A program made the position numbers and the translations under genes. The notes under the pieces were generated by a model. The model had not been told where the DNA came from. It saw only the letters and a program-made list of their open reading frames with translations, and did not search any database. From assembly GCF_900105675.1 (NCBI RefSeq), contig NZ_LT629786.1, positions 5,518,001 to 5,582,000 of the forward strand: DNA of 64,000 nt, written 5' to 3'. Of this stretch, positions 1 to 9,412 are shown piece by piece (positions within the stretch are counted from its first letter, which is position 1; each line of letters opens with the position of its first letter). The stretch comes from Pseudomonas synxantha. Its GTDB lineage: Bacteria > Pseudomonadota > Gammaproteobacteria > Pseudomonadales > Pseudomonadaceae.

Positions 1-1
1 G

Positions 2-541
2 TTCACCATGCTGACCCATTGGAACGGCGGCCTGGCCTGGAACCGCATCGAGCTGGACGCCAGCTTCACCATCCCGGCCTGCCCCAACCTGCGTTTCACC
101 CCGCTGCCGTTGCGCAGCGCTGCACCGCCCTACTCGCCGCACCGCTTCGACCCACACCCAGGCGACAATATCGGCCTGATCGTCGAAGACCTACGCACCG
201 GCGGCAAACTCTTCTACGCCCCAGGGCTGGGCAAGGTCGACGTACCGTTGCTGGAAATCATGGCCGGCAGCGATTGCCTGCTGGTGGACGGCACAATGTG
301 GGATGACGATGAAATGCAGCGCCGCGGCGTCGGCACCCGCACCGGACGCGAGATGGGCCACCTGGCACAGAACGGCCCTGGCGGCATGCTGGAAGTGCTG
401 GAGCAGTTGCCCAAGCAGCGCAAGGTGCTTATCCACATCAACAACACCAACCCGATCCTCGATGAAGACTCCCCCGAGCGAGCCGAACTGGTGCGGCGCA
501 ATGTCGAAGTGGCTTACGACGGCATGAGCATTGAATTGTAG
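2..541 (+). CDS. pqqB: PqqB, C-terminal part (5' end outside window)
   Basis: The reading frame is open from the left edge, so the gene is truncated. About 179 residues remain of a family length near 300. PqqB is a cytoplasmic metallo-beta-lactamase-fold protein, reported to act as an oxygenase on the tyrosine of the cross-linked PqqA peptide during PQQ synthesis. Visible family blocks are HPGDNIGL, the [15 protein letters not shown] segment, GHLAQ and HINNTNPIL near the C-terminus. The internal ATG at position 8 is not the real start, because the preceding codons continue the frame. pqqC follows after 11 nt, in the standard operon order. Identity is near certain from sequence and context. 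Confidence 0.95.
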   Translation, partial: FTMLTHWNGGLAWNRIELDASFTIPACPNLRFTPLPLRSAAPPYSPHRFDPHPGDNIGLIVEDLRTGGKLFYAPGLGKVDVPLLEIMAGSDCLLVDGTMWDDDEMQRRGVGTRTGREMGHLAQNGPGGMLEVLEQLPKQRKVLIHINNTNPILDEDSPERAELVRRNVEVAYDGMSIEL

Positions 542-552
542 GAGCGACCGAA

Positions 553-1305
553 ATGACTGATACAGCGTTGACCACGGCTGAATTCGAAGCAGCCCTGCGG
601 GCCAAGGGCGCCTTCTACCATATCCATCACCCCTATCATGTGGCGATGTACGAAGGCCGCGCCACCCGCGAGCAAATCCAGGGCTGGGTCGCCAACCGCT
701 TCTACTATCAGGTCAATATCCCGCTGAAGGACGCCGCGATCCTGGCCAATTGCCCGGACCGGGAGATCCGCCGCGAGTGGATCCAACGCCTGCTTGACCA
801 CGACGGCGCGCCGGGTGAGGACGGCGGTATCGAAGCCTGGCTGCGCCTGGGCCAGGCCGTGGGCCTCGACCCGGACCAACTGCGCTCCCAGGAACTGGTA
901 CTGCCCGGCGTACGTTTCGCAGTGGACGCCTACGTCAACTTCGCCCGCCGCGCCAGCTGGCAGGAAGCCGCCAGCAGTTCACTGACTGAGCTGTTTGCAC
1001 CGCAGATCCACCAGTCGCGCCTCGACAGCTGGCCGCAGCATTACCCATGGATCGACCCGGCCGGCTACGAATACTTCCGCACCCGCCTGGGCCAGGCACG
1101 TCGCGACGTGGAACACGGCCTGGCGATTACCCTGCAGCACTACACTACCCGTGAAGGCCAGGAGCGCATGCTGGAAATCCTGCAGTTCAAACTGGACATC
1201 CTGTGGAGCATGCTCGATGCCATGAGCATGGCCTACGAACTCAAACGCCCGCCCTATCACAGCGTGACCGAGCAGCGGGTCTGGCATAAAGGGATCACCC
1301 TATGA
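553..1305 (+). CDS. pqqC: PQQ synthase PqqC
   Basis: This 250-residue protein has the usual length of PqqC, the cofactor-less oxidase that performs the last ring closure and oxidation (AHQQ to PQQ) in the cytoplasm. It has the all-helical TenA/heme-oxygenase-like fold. Family blocks seen are [15 protein letters not shown] near the N-terminus, [20 protein letters not shown] around residues 49-68 and [12 protein letters not shown] near residue 197. The start ATG is preceded by a GAG ribosome-binding core in the pqqB/pqqC gap. Its TGA overlaps the ATG of pqqD (ATGA), which suggests translational coupling. Confidence 0.97.
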   Translation: MTDTALTTAEFEAALRAKGAFYHIHHPYHVAMYEGRATREQIQGWVANRFYYQVNIPLKDAAILANCPDREIRREWIQRLLDHDGAPGEDGGIEAWLRLGQAVGLDPDQLRSQELVLPGVRFAVDAYVNFARRASWQEAASSSLTELFAPQIHQSRLDSWPQHYPWIDPAGYEYFRTRLGQARRDVEHGLAITLQHYTTREGQERMLEILQFKLDILWSMLDAMSMAYELKRPPYHSVTEQRVWHKGITL

Positions 1306-1577
1306 GCTTTGATCGCAGCAAGAAACCGACCTGGCGCCAGGGCTATCGCTACCAGTACGAACCCGCGCAGAAAGGCCATGTGTTGCTCTACCCTGAAGGC
1401 ATGATCAAGCTCAACGACAGCGCCGCATTGATCGGTGGCTTGATCGACGGCGAGCGCGACGTGGCAGCGATCATCGCCGAGCTGGATAAGCAATTTCCCG
1501 GTGTGCCTGAGCTCGGTGAAGATATCGAGCAATTCATGGAGGTCGCCCGTGCTGAGCACTGGATCACCCTTGCCTGA
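1302..1577 (+). CDS. pqqD: PQQ peptide chaperone PqqD
   Basis: PqqD is a 91-residue RiPP recognition element. It binds the PqqA precursor peptide and presents it to the radical SAM enzyme PqqE. The sequence shows the family core, with [19 protein letters not shown] near the N-terminus, then [14 protein letters not shown], and a final helix. The start overlaps the pqqC stop by 4 nt and the end overlaps pqqE by 29 nt, so the three genes are tightly coupled. No fusion to PqqC or PqqE is present, although such fusions occur in other bacteria. Confidence 0.96.
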   Translation: MSFDRSKKPTWRQGYRYQYEPAQKGHVLLYPEGMIKLNDSAALIGGLIDGERDVAAIIAELDKQFPGVPELGEDIEQFMEVARAEHWITLA

Positions 1578-2700
1578 AAAACCAGAGGTCGGCTTGCCGC
1601 TGTGGCTGCTGGCCGAGCTGACCTACCGCTGCCCGTTGCAGTGCCCGTATTGCTCCAATCCGCTGGATTTTGCCGAGCAGGGCAAGGAACTGAGCACCGA
1701 GCAGTGGATCAAGGTGTTTCGCGAAGCCCGCGAGATGGGCGCCGCGCAGTTGGGTTTCTCCGGCGGTGAGCCGCTGGTGCGACAGGACTTGGCCGAGCTG
1801 ATCGCTGAAGCCCGCAAGCTGGGCTTCTACACCAACTTGATCACCTCCGGCATCGGCTTGACCGAGCAAAAGATCAGCGACTTCAAGAAAGCTGGCCTGG
1901 ACCACATCCAGATCAGCTTCCAGGCCAGCGACGAACAGGTGAACAACCTGCTGGCCGGTTCGAAAAAAGCCTTCGCGCAAAAGCTGGAAATGGCCCGTGC
2001 GGTGAAAGCACATGGCTACCCTATGGTGCTGAACTTCGTTACCCACCGGCACAATATCGACAAGATCGACCGCATCATCGAGCTGTGCATTGCGTTAGAA
2101 GCAGATTTTGTCGAGCTCGCCACTTGCCAGTTCTATGGCTGGGCCCAGCTCAACCGCGTGGGCTTGTTGCCGACCCGGGAGCAACTGGTGCGCGCCGAAC
2201 GCATCACCAACGAATATCGCGCCAAGCTGGAAGCCGAAGGGCACCCGTGCAAACTGATCTTCGTGACGCCGGACTATTACGAGGAACGCCCGAAAGCCTG
2301 CATGAACGGCTGGGGAAGCATCTTTCTGACCGTCACACCGGACGGCACTGCCCTACCCTGTCACGGCGCCCGACAGATGCCGGTGCAATTTCCCAATGTG
2401 CGCGACCACAGCATGCAGCACATCTGGTACGACTCGTTTGGCTTCAATCGCTTTCGTGGCTACGACTGGATGCCCGAGCCGTGCCGTTCATGCGATGAAA
2501 AGGAAAAGGACTTCGGCGGCTGCCGTTGCCAGGCGTTCATGCTTACCGGTGATGCCAGCAATGCCGACCCGGTGTGCAGCAAGTCCGAGCAGCACGGCAT
2601 CATCCTTCAGGCGCGGGAAGAAGCCGAACACGCCACCCAGACCATCGAGCAACTGGCCTTTCGCAATGAGCGCAACTCACGGCTCATTGCAAAAGGCTGA
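1549..2700 (+). CDS. pqqE: PqqA peptide cyclase, radical SAM enzyme PqqE
   Basis: PqqE forms the carbon-carbon bond between glutamate and tyrosine of PqqA. The radical SAM cluster motif CxxxCxxC is visible as CPLQCPYC about 20 residues from the start, in a TYRCPLQC context. SPASM-domain cysteines follow in the C-terminal part (CMNGWG, CHGAR, CRSCDEK, GGCRCQ). I chose the GTG at 1549: it lies 6 nt after a perfect GGAGG at 1538-1542 and gives 383 residues, with an N-terminus like other Pseudomonas PqqE. A longer reading from 1501 would run inside pqqD. It is the last pqq gene here; no pqqF or pqqA is in the window. Confidence 0.95.
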   Translation: MLSTGSPLPEKPEVGLPLWLLAELTYRCPLQCPYCSNPLDFAEQGKELSTEQWIKVFREAREMGAAQLGFSGGEPLVRQDLAELIAEARKLGFYTNLITSGIGLTEQKISDFKKAGLDHIQISFQASDEQVNNLLAGSKKAFAQKLEMARAVKAHGYPMVLNFVTHRHNIDKIDRIIELCIALEADFVELATCQFYGWAQLNRVGLLPTREQLVRAERITNEYRAKLEAEGHPCKLIFVTPDYYEERPKACMNGWGSIFLTVTPDGTALPCHGARQMPVQFPNVRDHSMQHIWYDSFGFNRFRGYDWMPEPCRSCDEKEKDFGGCRCQAFMLTGDASNADPVCSKSEQHGIILQAREEAEHATQTIEQLAFRNERNSRLIAKG

Positions 2701-2705
2701 GGGCC

Positions 2706-2864
2706 TCAACGCTTGGCGATGATGTACACCGCGTGAATGATGCCAGGGAAGTAACCGCACAGGGTCAGCAGGATATTCAGCCAGAAGGCGCCGCCGAAAC
2801 CTACTTGCAGGAACACACCCAGTGGCGGCAGCAGAATGGCGATGATGATACGAATGATGTCCAT
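2706..2864 (-). CDS. YqaE/Pmp3-family small membrane protein
   Basis: This 52-residue gene is read on the minus strand and is too short for most ORF filters. The product starts MDIIRIIIAILLPPLGVFLQ and ends HAVYIIAKR, with two hydrophobic segments separated by a Gly-Phe-Gly turn. This is the layout of the Pmp3/YqaE family (UPF0057), inner-membrane proteolipids linked to membrane potential and salt or stress responses. GGAG lies upstream of the ATG at suitable spacing. It converges on pqqE, with only 5 nt between the stop codons. A longer overlapping frame at 2677-2877 gives a histidine- and arginine-rich product and is a shadow. Confidence 0.88.
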   Translation of the reverse strand: MDIIRIIIAILLPPLGVFLQVGFGGAFWLNILLTLCGYFPGIIHAVYIIAKR

Positions 2865-2973
2865 GGGTCAGCTCCATAAAAATCGGCTCCTGTGAGCCGT
2901 GTAGCTAATCGACCTTGGGGGTTCGTGAGGGTTCAGTGGGATCTGGCACTGCGCCATCCTTTATTGAGCAGAC

Positions 2974-3012
2974 AAAAAAACGCCCCCAGCCAAAAGAATC
3001 AGGCTGGAGGCG
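2974..3012 (-). terminator. Rho-independent terminator of the aminotransferase gene
   Basis: Read on the minus strand, a GC-rich 11-bp stem (CGCCTCCAGCC paired with GGCTGGGGGCG, one G-T/mismatch) with a 10-nt loop is followed by seven T residues. It lies 36 nt beyond the stop of the minus-strand aminotransferase gene. Confidence 0.85.
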
Positions 3013-3047
3013 CCGCGTAGGCCGCGAGACGGTTCTGAAATACAGGG

Positions 3048-4316
3048 TTAAACGGCAATGCCCTTGCGACATTGCACTTGGGCAGTACGCACCCGTGAAA
3101 AGGCGCGGGCCAGGCGCTGGAGCATTTCGTCGATGTTGCCTTTGCTTATCGTCAGTGCCGGGGTGAAGCGCAAACAGTCGGGTTGCGGCGCGTTGAGGAT
3201 CAGTCCCTCCTGCAAGGCGGCCTTTACCACCGCATCCGCAGAATCATCCGATAACGTCAGCCCCCACATCAGGCCATTTCCGCGCAACGGCCCGTGGTCG
3301 TAACGATAGGCCAGGCGGGCGAGACCTTCGCCCAGGTAACAGCCCGACTCACGTACATGCTCTAAAAAGCCGTGTCCCAGCACCGTATCGGTCACAGCCA
3401 ACCCAGCCGCGGCCATCAGCGCATTACCATGGTGGGTGCCTCCCAGCTCACCCACATCAAAGCAACAAGCTTTGCCCCGCGCCAGCAGCGCCGCCAGCGG
3501 CACACCGCCGCCCAAGCCTTTGCCCAGGGTAATGATGTCGGCGCGTACGCCGTACTGTTGCTCGGCGAGCAAGTTGCCGCAACGGCCGATACCGGTTTGC
3601 ACTTCGTCGAGGATCAGCAGGATCCCCAGTTCGCGACACAGCCTCTCGACGCCCTTGAGGTAGTGCTCGGTCGCAGGGATCACACCGGCTTCGCTCTGGA
3701 TCGGCTCCAGCATGATGGCTACCGTCTGGGCATCTACCGCGGCATGCAAAGCGGGAAGATCGTTGAAAGGGACGTGGCTGAAGCCTGGCAGTTGTGGTTC
3801 GAAGCGGTTATCCGATAGACCTGCCGAAGCAGCCAGGGCAGCGAAGCTACGACCATGGCAACCGTTGCTCGTGCTGATAATGCGATAGGCCCCCCCGCGA
3901 TGCAGCTGCCCCCATTTGCGCGCCAGCTTGATCGCCGCCTCGCAGGCTTCCGCGCCGCTGTTGAGCAGATAAGCCTGGTCGCTGCCGGTATGCCGGCAAA
4001 GACGCTCGACGAGATTGAGTTGGACGCTATTGTGCAAGCCGTTGCCGGAGTTGATCAGCGCCTGAGTTTGCTCGGCCAGGGCCTTGATCAACACCTGCGG
4101 ACTATGACCGAGACTGTTGGCGGCATTGCCTTGGCTGAAATCCAGGTAGGCACACTCATTGCTGTCCCACAGCCAGGAGCCCTGGCCACGCACAAACACC
4201 TGAGGTGGGCGGGCCACGGTGGGCATCAGGGCTTCAGTGGAACGGTCGTCGTGCGGCGGATCCAGGATCAGATCGTCAAGGCTCGGCGCTGGGCGGCGCA
4301 TGTTGAACAGGTTCAC
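3048..4316 (-). CDS. Class-III PLP aminotransferase (ArgD/AstC-like)
   Basis: The 422-residue product belongs to the fold-type I, class-III aminotransferases, close to acetylornithine/succinylornithine transaminases. Visible elements are LNSGAEACEAAIKLAR (cofactor-binding region), NGCHGRSFAAL, the LLILDEVQTGIGRCG block with the pyridine-binding Asp, and the Schiff-base lysine in TLGKGLGGGVP. An amino group would be transferred from an omega-amino donor to 2-oxoglutarate, but the true donor cannot be told from sequence. It is transcribed divergently from a LysR regulator 209 nt away, which may control it. It carries its own terminator. It does not neighbour other arginine genes, so a role in arginine synthesis is unproven. 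Confidence 0.85.
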   Translation of the reverse strand: MNLFNMRRPAPSLDDLILDPPHDDRSTEALMPTVARPPQVFVRGQGSWLWDSNECAYLDFSQGNAANSLGHSPQVLIKALAEQTQALINSGNGLHNSVQLNLVERLCRHTGSDQAYLLNSGAEACEAAIKLARKWGQLHRGGAYRIISTSNGCHGRSFAALAASAGLSDNRFEPQLPGFSHVPFNDLPALHAAVDAQTVAIMLEPIQSEAGVIPATEHYLKGVERLCRELGILLILDEVQTGIGRCGNLLAEQQYGVRADIITLGKGLGGGVPLAALLARGKACCFDVGELGGTHHGNALMAAAGLAVTDTVLGHGFLEHVRESGCYLGEGLARLAYRYDHGPLRGNGLMWGLTLSDDSADAVVKAALQEGLILNAPQPDCLRFTPALTISKGNIDEMLQRLARAFSRVRTAQVQCRKGIAV

Positions 4317-4525
4317 AAGTCAGCTCCGGTGGCAACCTGACCTTGGTCGGAATAACCTGGCCAATCCACATGGAGGTTTTTTGCCTTGCCTATGCAAACG
4401 CTATCAACACAAACGCTGTTCATTGTCCGATTCGGCCCTGTAAGCCCTGCGAATAGGCGCTAGACTAGGGGTCTGCGGGGCCAGCGGCCATTTCGATTTT
4501 CCAGCTTTTTCGATAAGTAAATCTT

Positions 4526-5425
4526 ATGGATTTCAAGCAACTGCGTTATTTCGTCGCGGTGTATGAGGAGGGCCACGTAGGCCGCGCCGCGGAGCGCCTG
4601 TCGATCTCCCAGCCAGCCTTGTCGCAACAGATTCGCCAACTGGAGCAGAACCTTGACGTGAATCTGTTCGAACGCAGCAGTAAGCGCCTGTTACCGACGC
4701 TGGCGGCGCACACCCTTTACAACCATGCACTGCCGCTCATTGATGGCATGCAGCAAGCCGTCGAGGCGCTGCGCAACTTCAAGGGCCAGGCCATGCGCAC
4801 CCTGGCCATCGGCGTGCTGCAAACCGTGCACACCAGCCTGGTGCCGCAGATGCTCGAGCGCGTGCGCAAGGCCCAGCCCCATCTGGTGGTGCAGATCTAC
4901 GAATTGACCGGGCTTGAGATCGAGCGCCGGTTGCTCAACGGTGCCCTCGACATTGGCATCAGCTACCTGCCGCCACGTCAACCGGGCCTGCACGGCGTGT
5001 TGCTGTACGAAGATGAGTTGAAGGTGGTGATTCCCGAGGACCATCCGCTGCGCGAATTCAAGAAAGTCTCGTTGAAACAGGCGGCCGAACTGCCGATGTT
5101 GCTGCTGGGGGAGGAGTTTCAAGTCAGGCAGATCTGGCAAGGCCAGTTGGCTAACCTGGGGCGGCGTCCGCAGGTGCAGGCCGAGCTCAATACCATGGTG
5201 GGCATCCTCGACAGCCTGCCCCACACCCGGCTGGCGACGGTACTGCCGGGCCGCTCCCAGGACGAACACAACAGCAAGGCGCTGCTATGGAAACCCTTGA
5301 GTGAACCCAGGGTGGCGCTGAAAGTAGGCTTGGTGTGCCGCGATGTGCAGCGCCAGCAGGCGACGATGGCGTTGCTGCGCACCTTGCTCGAAGATGTGAT
5401 GAATGCCCCGCAGGCAGGCGCCTGA
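4526..5425 (+). CDS. LysR-family transcriptional regulator
   Basis: The 299-residue protein has the LysR length and layout. An N-terminal winged helix-turn-helix (residues 1-60) reads MDFKQLRYFVAVYEEGHVGRAAERL in two blocks, then SISQPALSQQIRQLE. A substrate-binding domain follows (about 90-295), with the DIGISYLPPR block typical of the effector domain. It diverges from the aminotransferase gene. LysR proteins usually activate the divergent gene with a small-molecule coinducer, so the aminotransferase is the natural candidate target. The effector is unknown. Confidence 0.9.
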   Translation: MDFKQLRYFVAVYEEGHVGRAAERLSISQPALSQQIRQLEQNLDVNLFERSSKRLLPTLAAHTLYNHALPLIDGMQQAVEALRNFKGQAMRTLAIGVLQTVHTSLVPQMLERVRKAQPHLVVQIYELTGLEIERRLLNGALDIGISYLPPRQPGLHGVLLYEDELKVVIPEDHPLREFKKVSLKQAAELPMLLLGEEFQVRQIWQGQLANLGRRPQVQAELNTMVGILDSLPHTRLATVLPGRSQDEHNSKALLWKPLSEPRVALKVGLVCRDVQRQQATMALLRTLLEDVMNAPQAGA

Positions 5426-5443
5426 CTTTTTCGCGGGCAAAAG

Positions 5444-5467
5444 AAAACCCCGCCGAAGCGGGGCTTT
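5444..5467. terminator. Bidirectional rho-independent terminator
   Basis: A stem of CCCCGC paired with GCGGGG around a CGAA loop is flanked by A-rich and T-rich runs. The minus-strand side has the better U-tract (TTTTCTTTT), so it can end the acyl-CoA dehydrogenase transcript as well as the LysR transcript coming from the left. Confidence 0.75.
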
Positions 5468-5651
5468 GCAGACTGTTTCCCTGACATCCATTTCACTCCG
5501 CCGTCCTGGCAGAATCCTACGTGTCCGTGTTGTTGCTTTGCGCTTCCTGCGCGACGTCCATGTGAAGTAGATTAGCCGTGGATCCAATTTGGCGATAGAG
5601 GACGAATAGCAGCACGTCATGTAAGAGAATGCTTACACGCCCTCCTCGCCC

Positions 5652-7430
5652 TTAGAACAAGGCCTCATCCATCAGGAACAACGATTCGCTACCGGCTTTT
5701 ACCGATGCACTCAACGAGTGGATACGCGGCAACAAGCGGGCAAAGTAAAAACGTGCGGTACCCAGTTTGCTGGCGTAGAAGGCTTCCTCGGTCTCCTTGC
5801 CCAACGCGGCCTTGGCCATGCGCGCCCACATGTAGGCGTAGGCCATGTATCCGAACGCATGCAGGTACTCCACCGACGCTGCGCCGATTTCATTCGGGTT
5901 GTTCCTGGCGCGATCCAGCACCCAGGCCGTCAATTCATCCAGGTTATCCACCGCTGCGCTGAGCGGCTCAGTGAACTCGGCCAACTCGGCACTTGATCCG
6001 GCGATGAACTGGCGGATCTCATCGGCGAACAGGGTGTAGAACGCACCGCCGCTGCCGACGATCTTACGGCCCATCAAGTCCAGGGCCTGAATACCATTGG
6101 TGCCTTCGTAGATCTGGGTGATGCGCACGTCACGCACCAACTGCTCCTGGCCCCACTCGCGGATGTAGCCATGGCCGCCGAATACTTGCTGGCCGAGCAC
6201 GGTGGTTTCCAGGCCCAGGTCGGTGAGGAAGGCCTTGGCAACGGGGGTCAGCAACGCCACCAGGTTATCCGCGCGCTCTCGAGCAGCTGCATCGTCACTG
6301 AACTTGGCGATGTCCAGCTGCGTCGCCACGTAGGTGGAGAACGCCCGGCCGCCTTCGTTCGCCGCCTTCATGGTCAGCAGCATGCGGCGCACATCCGGAT
6401 GCACGATGATCGGGTCTGCCACTTTGTCCTTGGCCTGTGCCCCCAGCGGGGAGCGACTCTGCAGACGATCGCGGGCGTATTCAATCGCGTTCTGATAAGA
6501 GCGCTCGCCGGATGCCAAGCCCTGGATCCCCACCCCCAGGCGCTCATAGTTCATCATGGTGAACATCGCCGCCAGGCCACGGTTGGGCTCACCCACCAGG
6601 TAACCCAAGGCCTCGTCGAAATTCATCACGCAGGTCGCGGACGCCTGGATGCCCATCTTGTGTTCAATCGAACCGCAGGTCACCGGGTTACGCGCACCCA
6701 GGCTGCCGTCGGCATTGACCAGGAACTTCGGCACCAGGAACAGCGAGATGCCCTTGGGCCCGGCCGGTGCATCCGGCAGCTTGGCCAGCACCAGGTGGAT
6801 GATGTTTTCGGTCAGATCGTGTTCGCCACCAGTGATGAAAATCTTGGTGCCGCTGACTTTGTAGGAACCGTCTGCCTGAGGCTCGGCCTTGGTGCGGATC
6901 ATCCCCAGGTCGGTGCCGGCATGGGCTTCGGTCAAGCACATGGAACCGGCCCACTCACCAGAATACATCTTCGGCAGGTAGGCCGCCTTGAGCGTTTCAC
7001 TGGCGTGGGTGTTGATCGATACACAGGCGCCGGAAGTCAGCATGGGGTACAGGCCGAATGCCAGGCTCGACGAGTTGATCATTTCTTCGACCTGCGCCGA
7101 CACCGCCTTGGGCATGCCCATGCCGCCATAGGTCGGGTCGCCGCCCACTCCCACCCAACCGCCTTCGGCATAGGTGCTGTAGGCCTGGGGGAAGCCGTCC
7201 GGGGTACTGACTGCGCTGTCCTTCCACTGGCAGCCCTGCTCATCGCCGCCGCGGCTGAGGGGGGCGATGGATTTGGCGGTGACTTTGCCGGCCTCTTCGA
7301 GGATCGCCTCAACGGTTTCGGCATCAACGCTGTCTGCCAATGCCGGCAACTGGGCCCAAGTCTTGGCGACCTCAAAAACTTCGTTGAGGACGAAGCGCAT
7401 ATCACGCAACGGCGCTTTGTAATCAGCCAT
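5652..7430 (-). CDS. Long-type acyl-CoA dehydrogenase (PA0508/FadE2-like)
   Basis: The product has 592 residues, much longer than the roughly 380-residue mitochondrial type. It has the N-terminal extension of this family ([12 protein letters not shown] at the start), the FAD-binding MCLTEAHAGTDLG block, the catalytic-base segment IYEGTNGIQALDL and a C-terminal helical extension. It should catalyse FAD-dependent alpha,beta-dehydrogenation of acyl-CoA in beta-oxidation, passing electrons to ETF. It is the outermost of three related genes in this region. The same set sits beside the biotin genes in P. aeruginosa (PA0506-PA0508), and position suggests PA0508. Chain-length preference cannot be read from sequence. 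Confidence 0.9.
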   Translation of the reverse strand: MADYKAPLRDMRFVLNEVFEVAKTWAQLPALADSVDAETVEAILEEAGKVTAKSIAPLSRGGDEQGCQWKDSAVSTPDGFPQAYSTYAEGGWVGVGGDPTYGGMGMPKAVSAQVEEMINSSSLAFGLYPMLTSGACVSINTHASETLKAAYLPKMYSGEWAGSMCLTEAHAGTDLGMIRTKAEPQADGSYKVSGTKIFITGGEHDLTENIIHLVLAKLPDAPAGPKGISLFLVPKFLVNADGSLGARNPVTCGSIEHKMGIQASATCVMNFDEALGYLVGEPNRGLAAMFTMMNYERLGVGIQGLASGERSYQNAIEYARDRLQSRSPLGAQAKDKVADPIIVHPDVRRMLLTMKAANEGGRAFSTYVATQLDIAKFSDDAAARERADNLVALLTPVAKAFLTDLGLETTVLGQQVFGGHGYIREWGQEQLVRDVRITQIYEGTNGIQALDLMGRKIVGSGGAFYTLFADEIRQFIAGSSAELAEFTEPLSAAVDNLDELTAWVLDRARNNPNEIGAASVEYLHAFGYMAYAYMWARMAKAALGKETEEAFYASKLGTARFYFARLLPRIHSLSASVKAGSESLFLMDEALF

Positions 7431-7549
7431 GGCAAACCTCGTGAGAACGTGAAAAGTGATTCGATAGGATCGGTTTTACAAGCTCCGAGTGTACCCGAAC
7501 AACTTTTCAGACACATAGGGTCCACTTGTGACCGACAGGTATTTTTAAG

Positions 7550-9322
7550 TCACTCCAGCTGAAATGCCGCCCCGGACAGACTCATCAGGCATTCGCTGCC
7601 CGCTTCCACGGCGGCGCGGTGGGTGGTGGTACGCGGCAGCAGGCGCTTGAAGTAGAAATCACAGGTGGCCAGCTTGGCCTGGGTGAACGCGGCATCGTCC
7701 TGGGACTGGGCGGCAATCGCCATGCGCAACCAAAGGTACGCCAGGATGATATAGCCGCTGTACATCAGGTAATCCATCGCTGCCGCGCCCACTTCGTCAG
7801 GATTCTTCATCGCCGCCATCCCGACTTTGGTGGTCAACTCACCCCACTCCTGATTGAGCTGATTGAGTTGCGTCACATGAGCCTTGAATTGCGGATGCTC
7901 GGCCTGCGCCCCACAGAACTTATGCACGATCTTGGTAAACCCGCGCAGCAGTTTGCCTTGGCTACCCAGCACTTTGCGCCCCAGCAAATCGAGGGCCTGG
8001 ATACCGTTGGTGCCTTCATAGATCGGCGCAATCCGCGCATCGCGTGCCAGTTGCTCCATGCCCCACTCACGAATATAGCCATGGCCGCCAAATACCTGCA
8101 TGCCATGGTTGGTCACCTCCAGACCGGTTTCGGTCATGAAGGCCTTGCAGATCGGCGTAAGGAAGGCCAACAAGTCTTCGGCCTCCTGGCGTTGGCCCGC
8201 GTCGCTGCCCAGATGAGCAGTATCGAGCAGTTGCGCGGTGAAGTAGGTCAGTGCGCGGTTGCCCTCGTTAAAGGCTTTCATGGTCAGCAGCATGCGGCGT
8301 ACATCGGCATGCACGATGATCGGGTCAGCAGCCTTCTCCGGGGCCTTGGCGCCGGTCAGCGAGCGCATTTGCAGGCGTTCGCTGGCGTATTTGATCGCGC
8401 CCTGGAAGCTTGCTTCGCCATTGCACAGGCCCTGCATGCCGGTGCCCAGGCGGGCGTGGTTCATCATGGTGAACATGCAGTTGAGGCCCTTGTTCGCCTC
8501 GCCGATCAAAAAACCCTTGGCGCCATCGAAATTCAGCACGCACGTGGCCGAAGCCTTGATGCCCATCTTGTGTTCGATGGAGCCACAGTGCACCGCGTTG
8601 CGCTCACCCGAGTCGGCATGGAACTTGGGCACGATAAACAGCGAAATCCCCTTGGTACCCGCAGGCGCGTCCGGCAACTTGGCCAGCACGAGGTGGATGA
8701 TATTGGCGCTCATGTCGTGCTCACCGGCCGAGATGAAGATCTTGCTGCCGGTGATTGCATAGCTGCCATCGGCCTGGGGCACGGCGCGGGTCTTGATCAG
8801 GCCCAGGTCGGTGCCGCAGTGGGCTTCGGTCAGGCACATGGTGCCGGTCCATTCGCCAGCGGTGAGCTTGGTCAGGTAGGTAGCTTTCTGTTCGTCGGTA
8901 CCGTGGGCGTGGATGGCCGACATGGCGCCGTGGGTCAGGCCCGGGTACATGCCCCAAGAGGTATTGCTGGAACCGATCATCTCGCTCAGCACCAGGCCCA
9001 AGGAATGGGGCAAGCCCTGGCCGCCGTAGGCCGGGTCCGCCGCCACGCCGTGCCAGCCGCCTGCCACGTATTGGGCGAAGGCTTCCTTGAAGCCCTTGGG
9101 TGTGGTCACCACGCCATTGTCAAAATGGCAGCCCTCTTCATCGCCACTGCGGTTGAGTGGCGCGAGCACGTTTTCGCAGAACTTCGCGCCCTCCTCAAGG
9201 ATCGCACTGACCATGTCCGGGCTGGCGTCCGTTGCGCCCAGGGCCGCGTAATGGCCGTGGAAATCGAACACGTTGTCGATCAGAAAGCGCATGTCGCGCA
9301 AGGGAGCTTTGTACTCAGGCAT
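7550..9322 (-). CDS. Long-type acyl-CoA dehydrogenase (PA0507-like)
   Basis: This 590-residue paralogue of the flanking dehydrogenases starts MPEYKAPLRDMRF. I chose this internal ATG at 9322 because CGGAG lies 8 nt upstream and the paralogues start at the same point; a frame extension to 9379 adds residues not shared by them. FAD-binding (MCLTEAHCGTDLG), GYIREWGMEQLARD and the catalytic-Glu block [15 protein letters not shown] are intact, so it is probably active. The gap to the next gene on the same strand is 119 nt, so the two may be co-transcribed in part. Substrate range is unknown. Confidence 0.88.
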   Translation of the reverse strand: MPEYKAPLRDMRFLIDNVFDFHGHYAALGATDASPDMVSAILEEGAKFCENVLAPLNRSGDEEGCHFDNGVVTTPKGFKEAFAQYVAGGWHGVAADPAYGGQGLPHSLGLVLSEMIGSSNTSWGMYPGLTHGAMSAIHAHGTDEQKATYLTKLTAGEWTGTMCLTEAHCGTDLGLIKTRAVPQADGSYAITGSKIFISAGEHDMSANIIHLVLAKLPDAPAGTKGISLFIVPKFHADSGERNAVHCGSIEHKMGIKASATCVLNFDGAKGFLIGEANKGLNCMFTMMNHARLGTGMQGLCNGEASFQGAIKYASERLQMRSLTGAKAPEKAADPIIVHADVRRMLLTMKAFNEGNRALTYFTAQLLDTAHLGSDAGQRQEAEDLLAFLTPICKAFMTETGLEVTNHGMQVFGGHGYIREWGMEQLARDARIAPIYEGTNGIQALDLLGRKVLGSQGKLLRGFTKIVHKFCGAQAEHPQFKAHVTQLNQLNQEWGELTTKVGMAAMKNPDEVGAAAMDYLMYSGYIILAYLWLRMAIAAQSQDDAAFTQAKLATCDFYFKRLLPRTTTHRAAVEAGSECLMSLSGAAFQLE

Positions 9323-9412
9323 GGCAATGTCTCCGGCAGCAGATGCTTTCAAGCTACTGCCGGCACCGCCTGTGGACAATCACTGTAGCGCTGCTGAATA
9401 CAGCGCCATTAC

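Noticed and set aside
2677..2877. A 66-codon minus-strand frame
   Set aside because: Its product is His/Arg-rich and lacks features. The overlapping 52-codon frame encodes a clear YqaE/Pmp3 protein with GGAG upstream.
5285..5620. A minus-strand frame across the end of the LysR gene and the gap to 5651
   Set aside because: It is Arg/Lys/Ser-rich, overlaps the terminator and the LysR coding region and has no ribosome-binding site.
8969..9000. A GGAACC followed by an ACCA/CCAG sequence, checked as another Hrp box
   Set aside because: Spacing and the CCAC half do not match, and it lies inside a dehydrogenase gene.
7619..9388. A 589-codon frame opposite the middle acyl-CoA dehydrogenase; similar long frames at 6171-7562 and 10981-12504
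   Set aside because: They mirror the codon structure of the three paralogous dehydrogenases and have no ribosome-binding site or recognisable domains.
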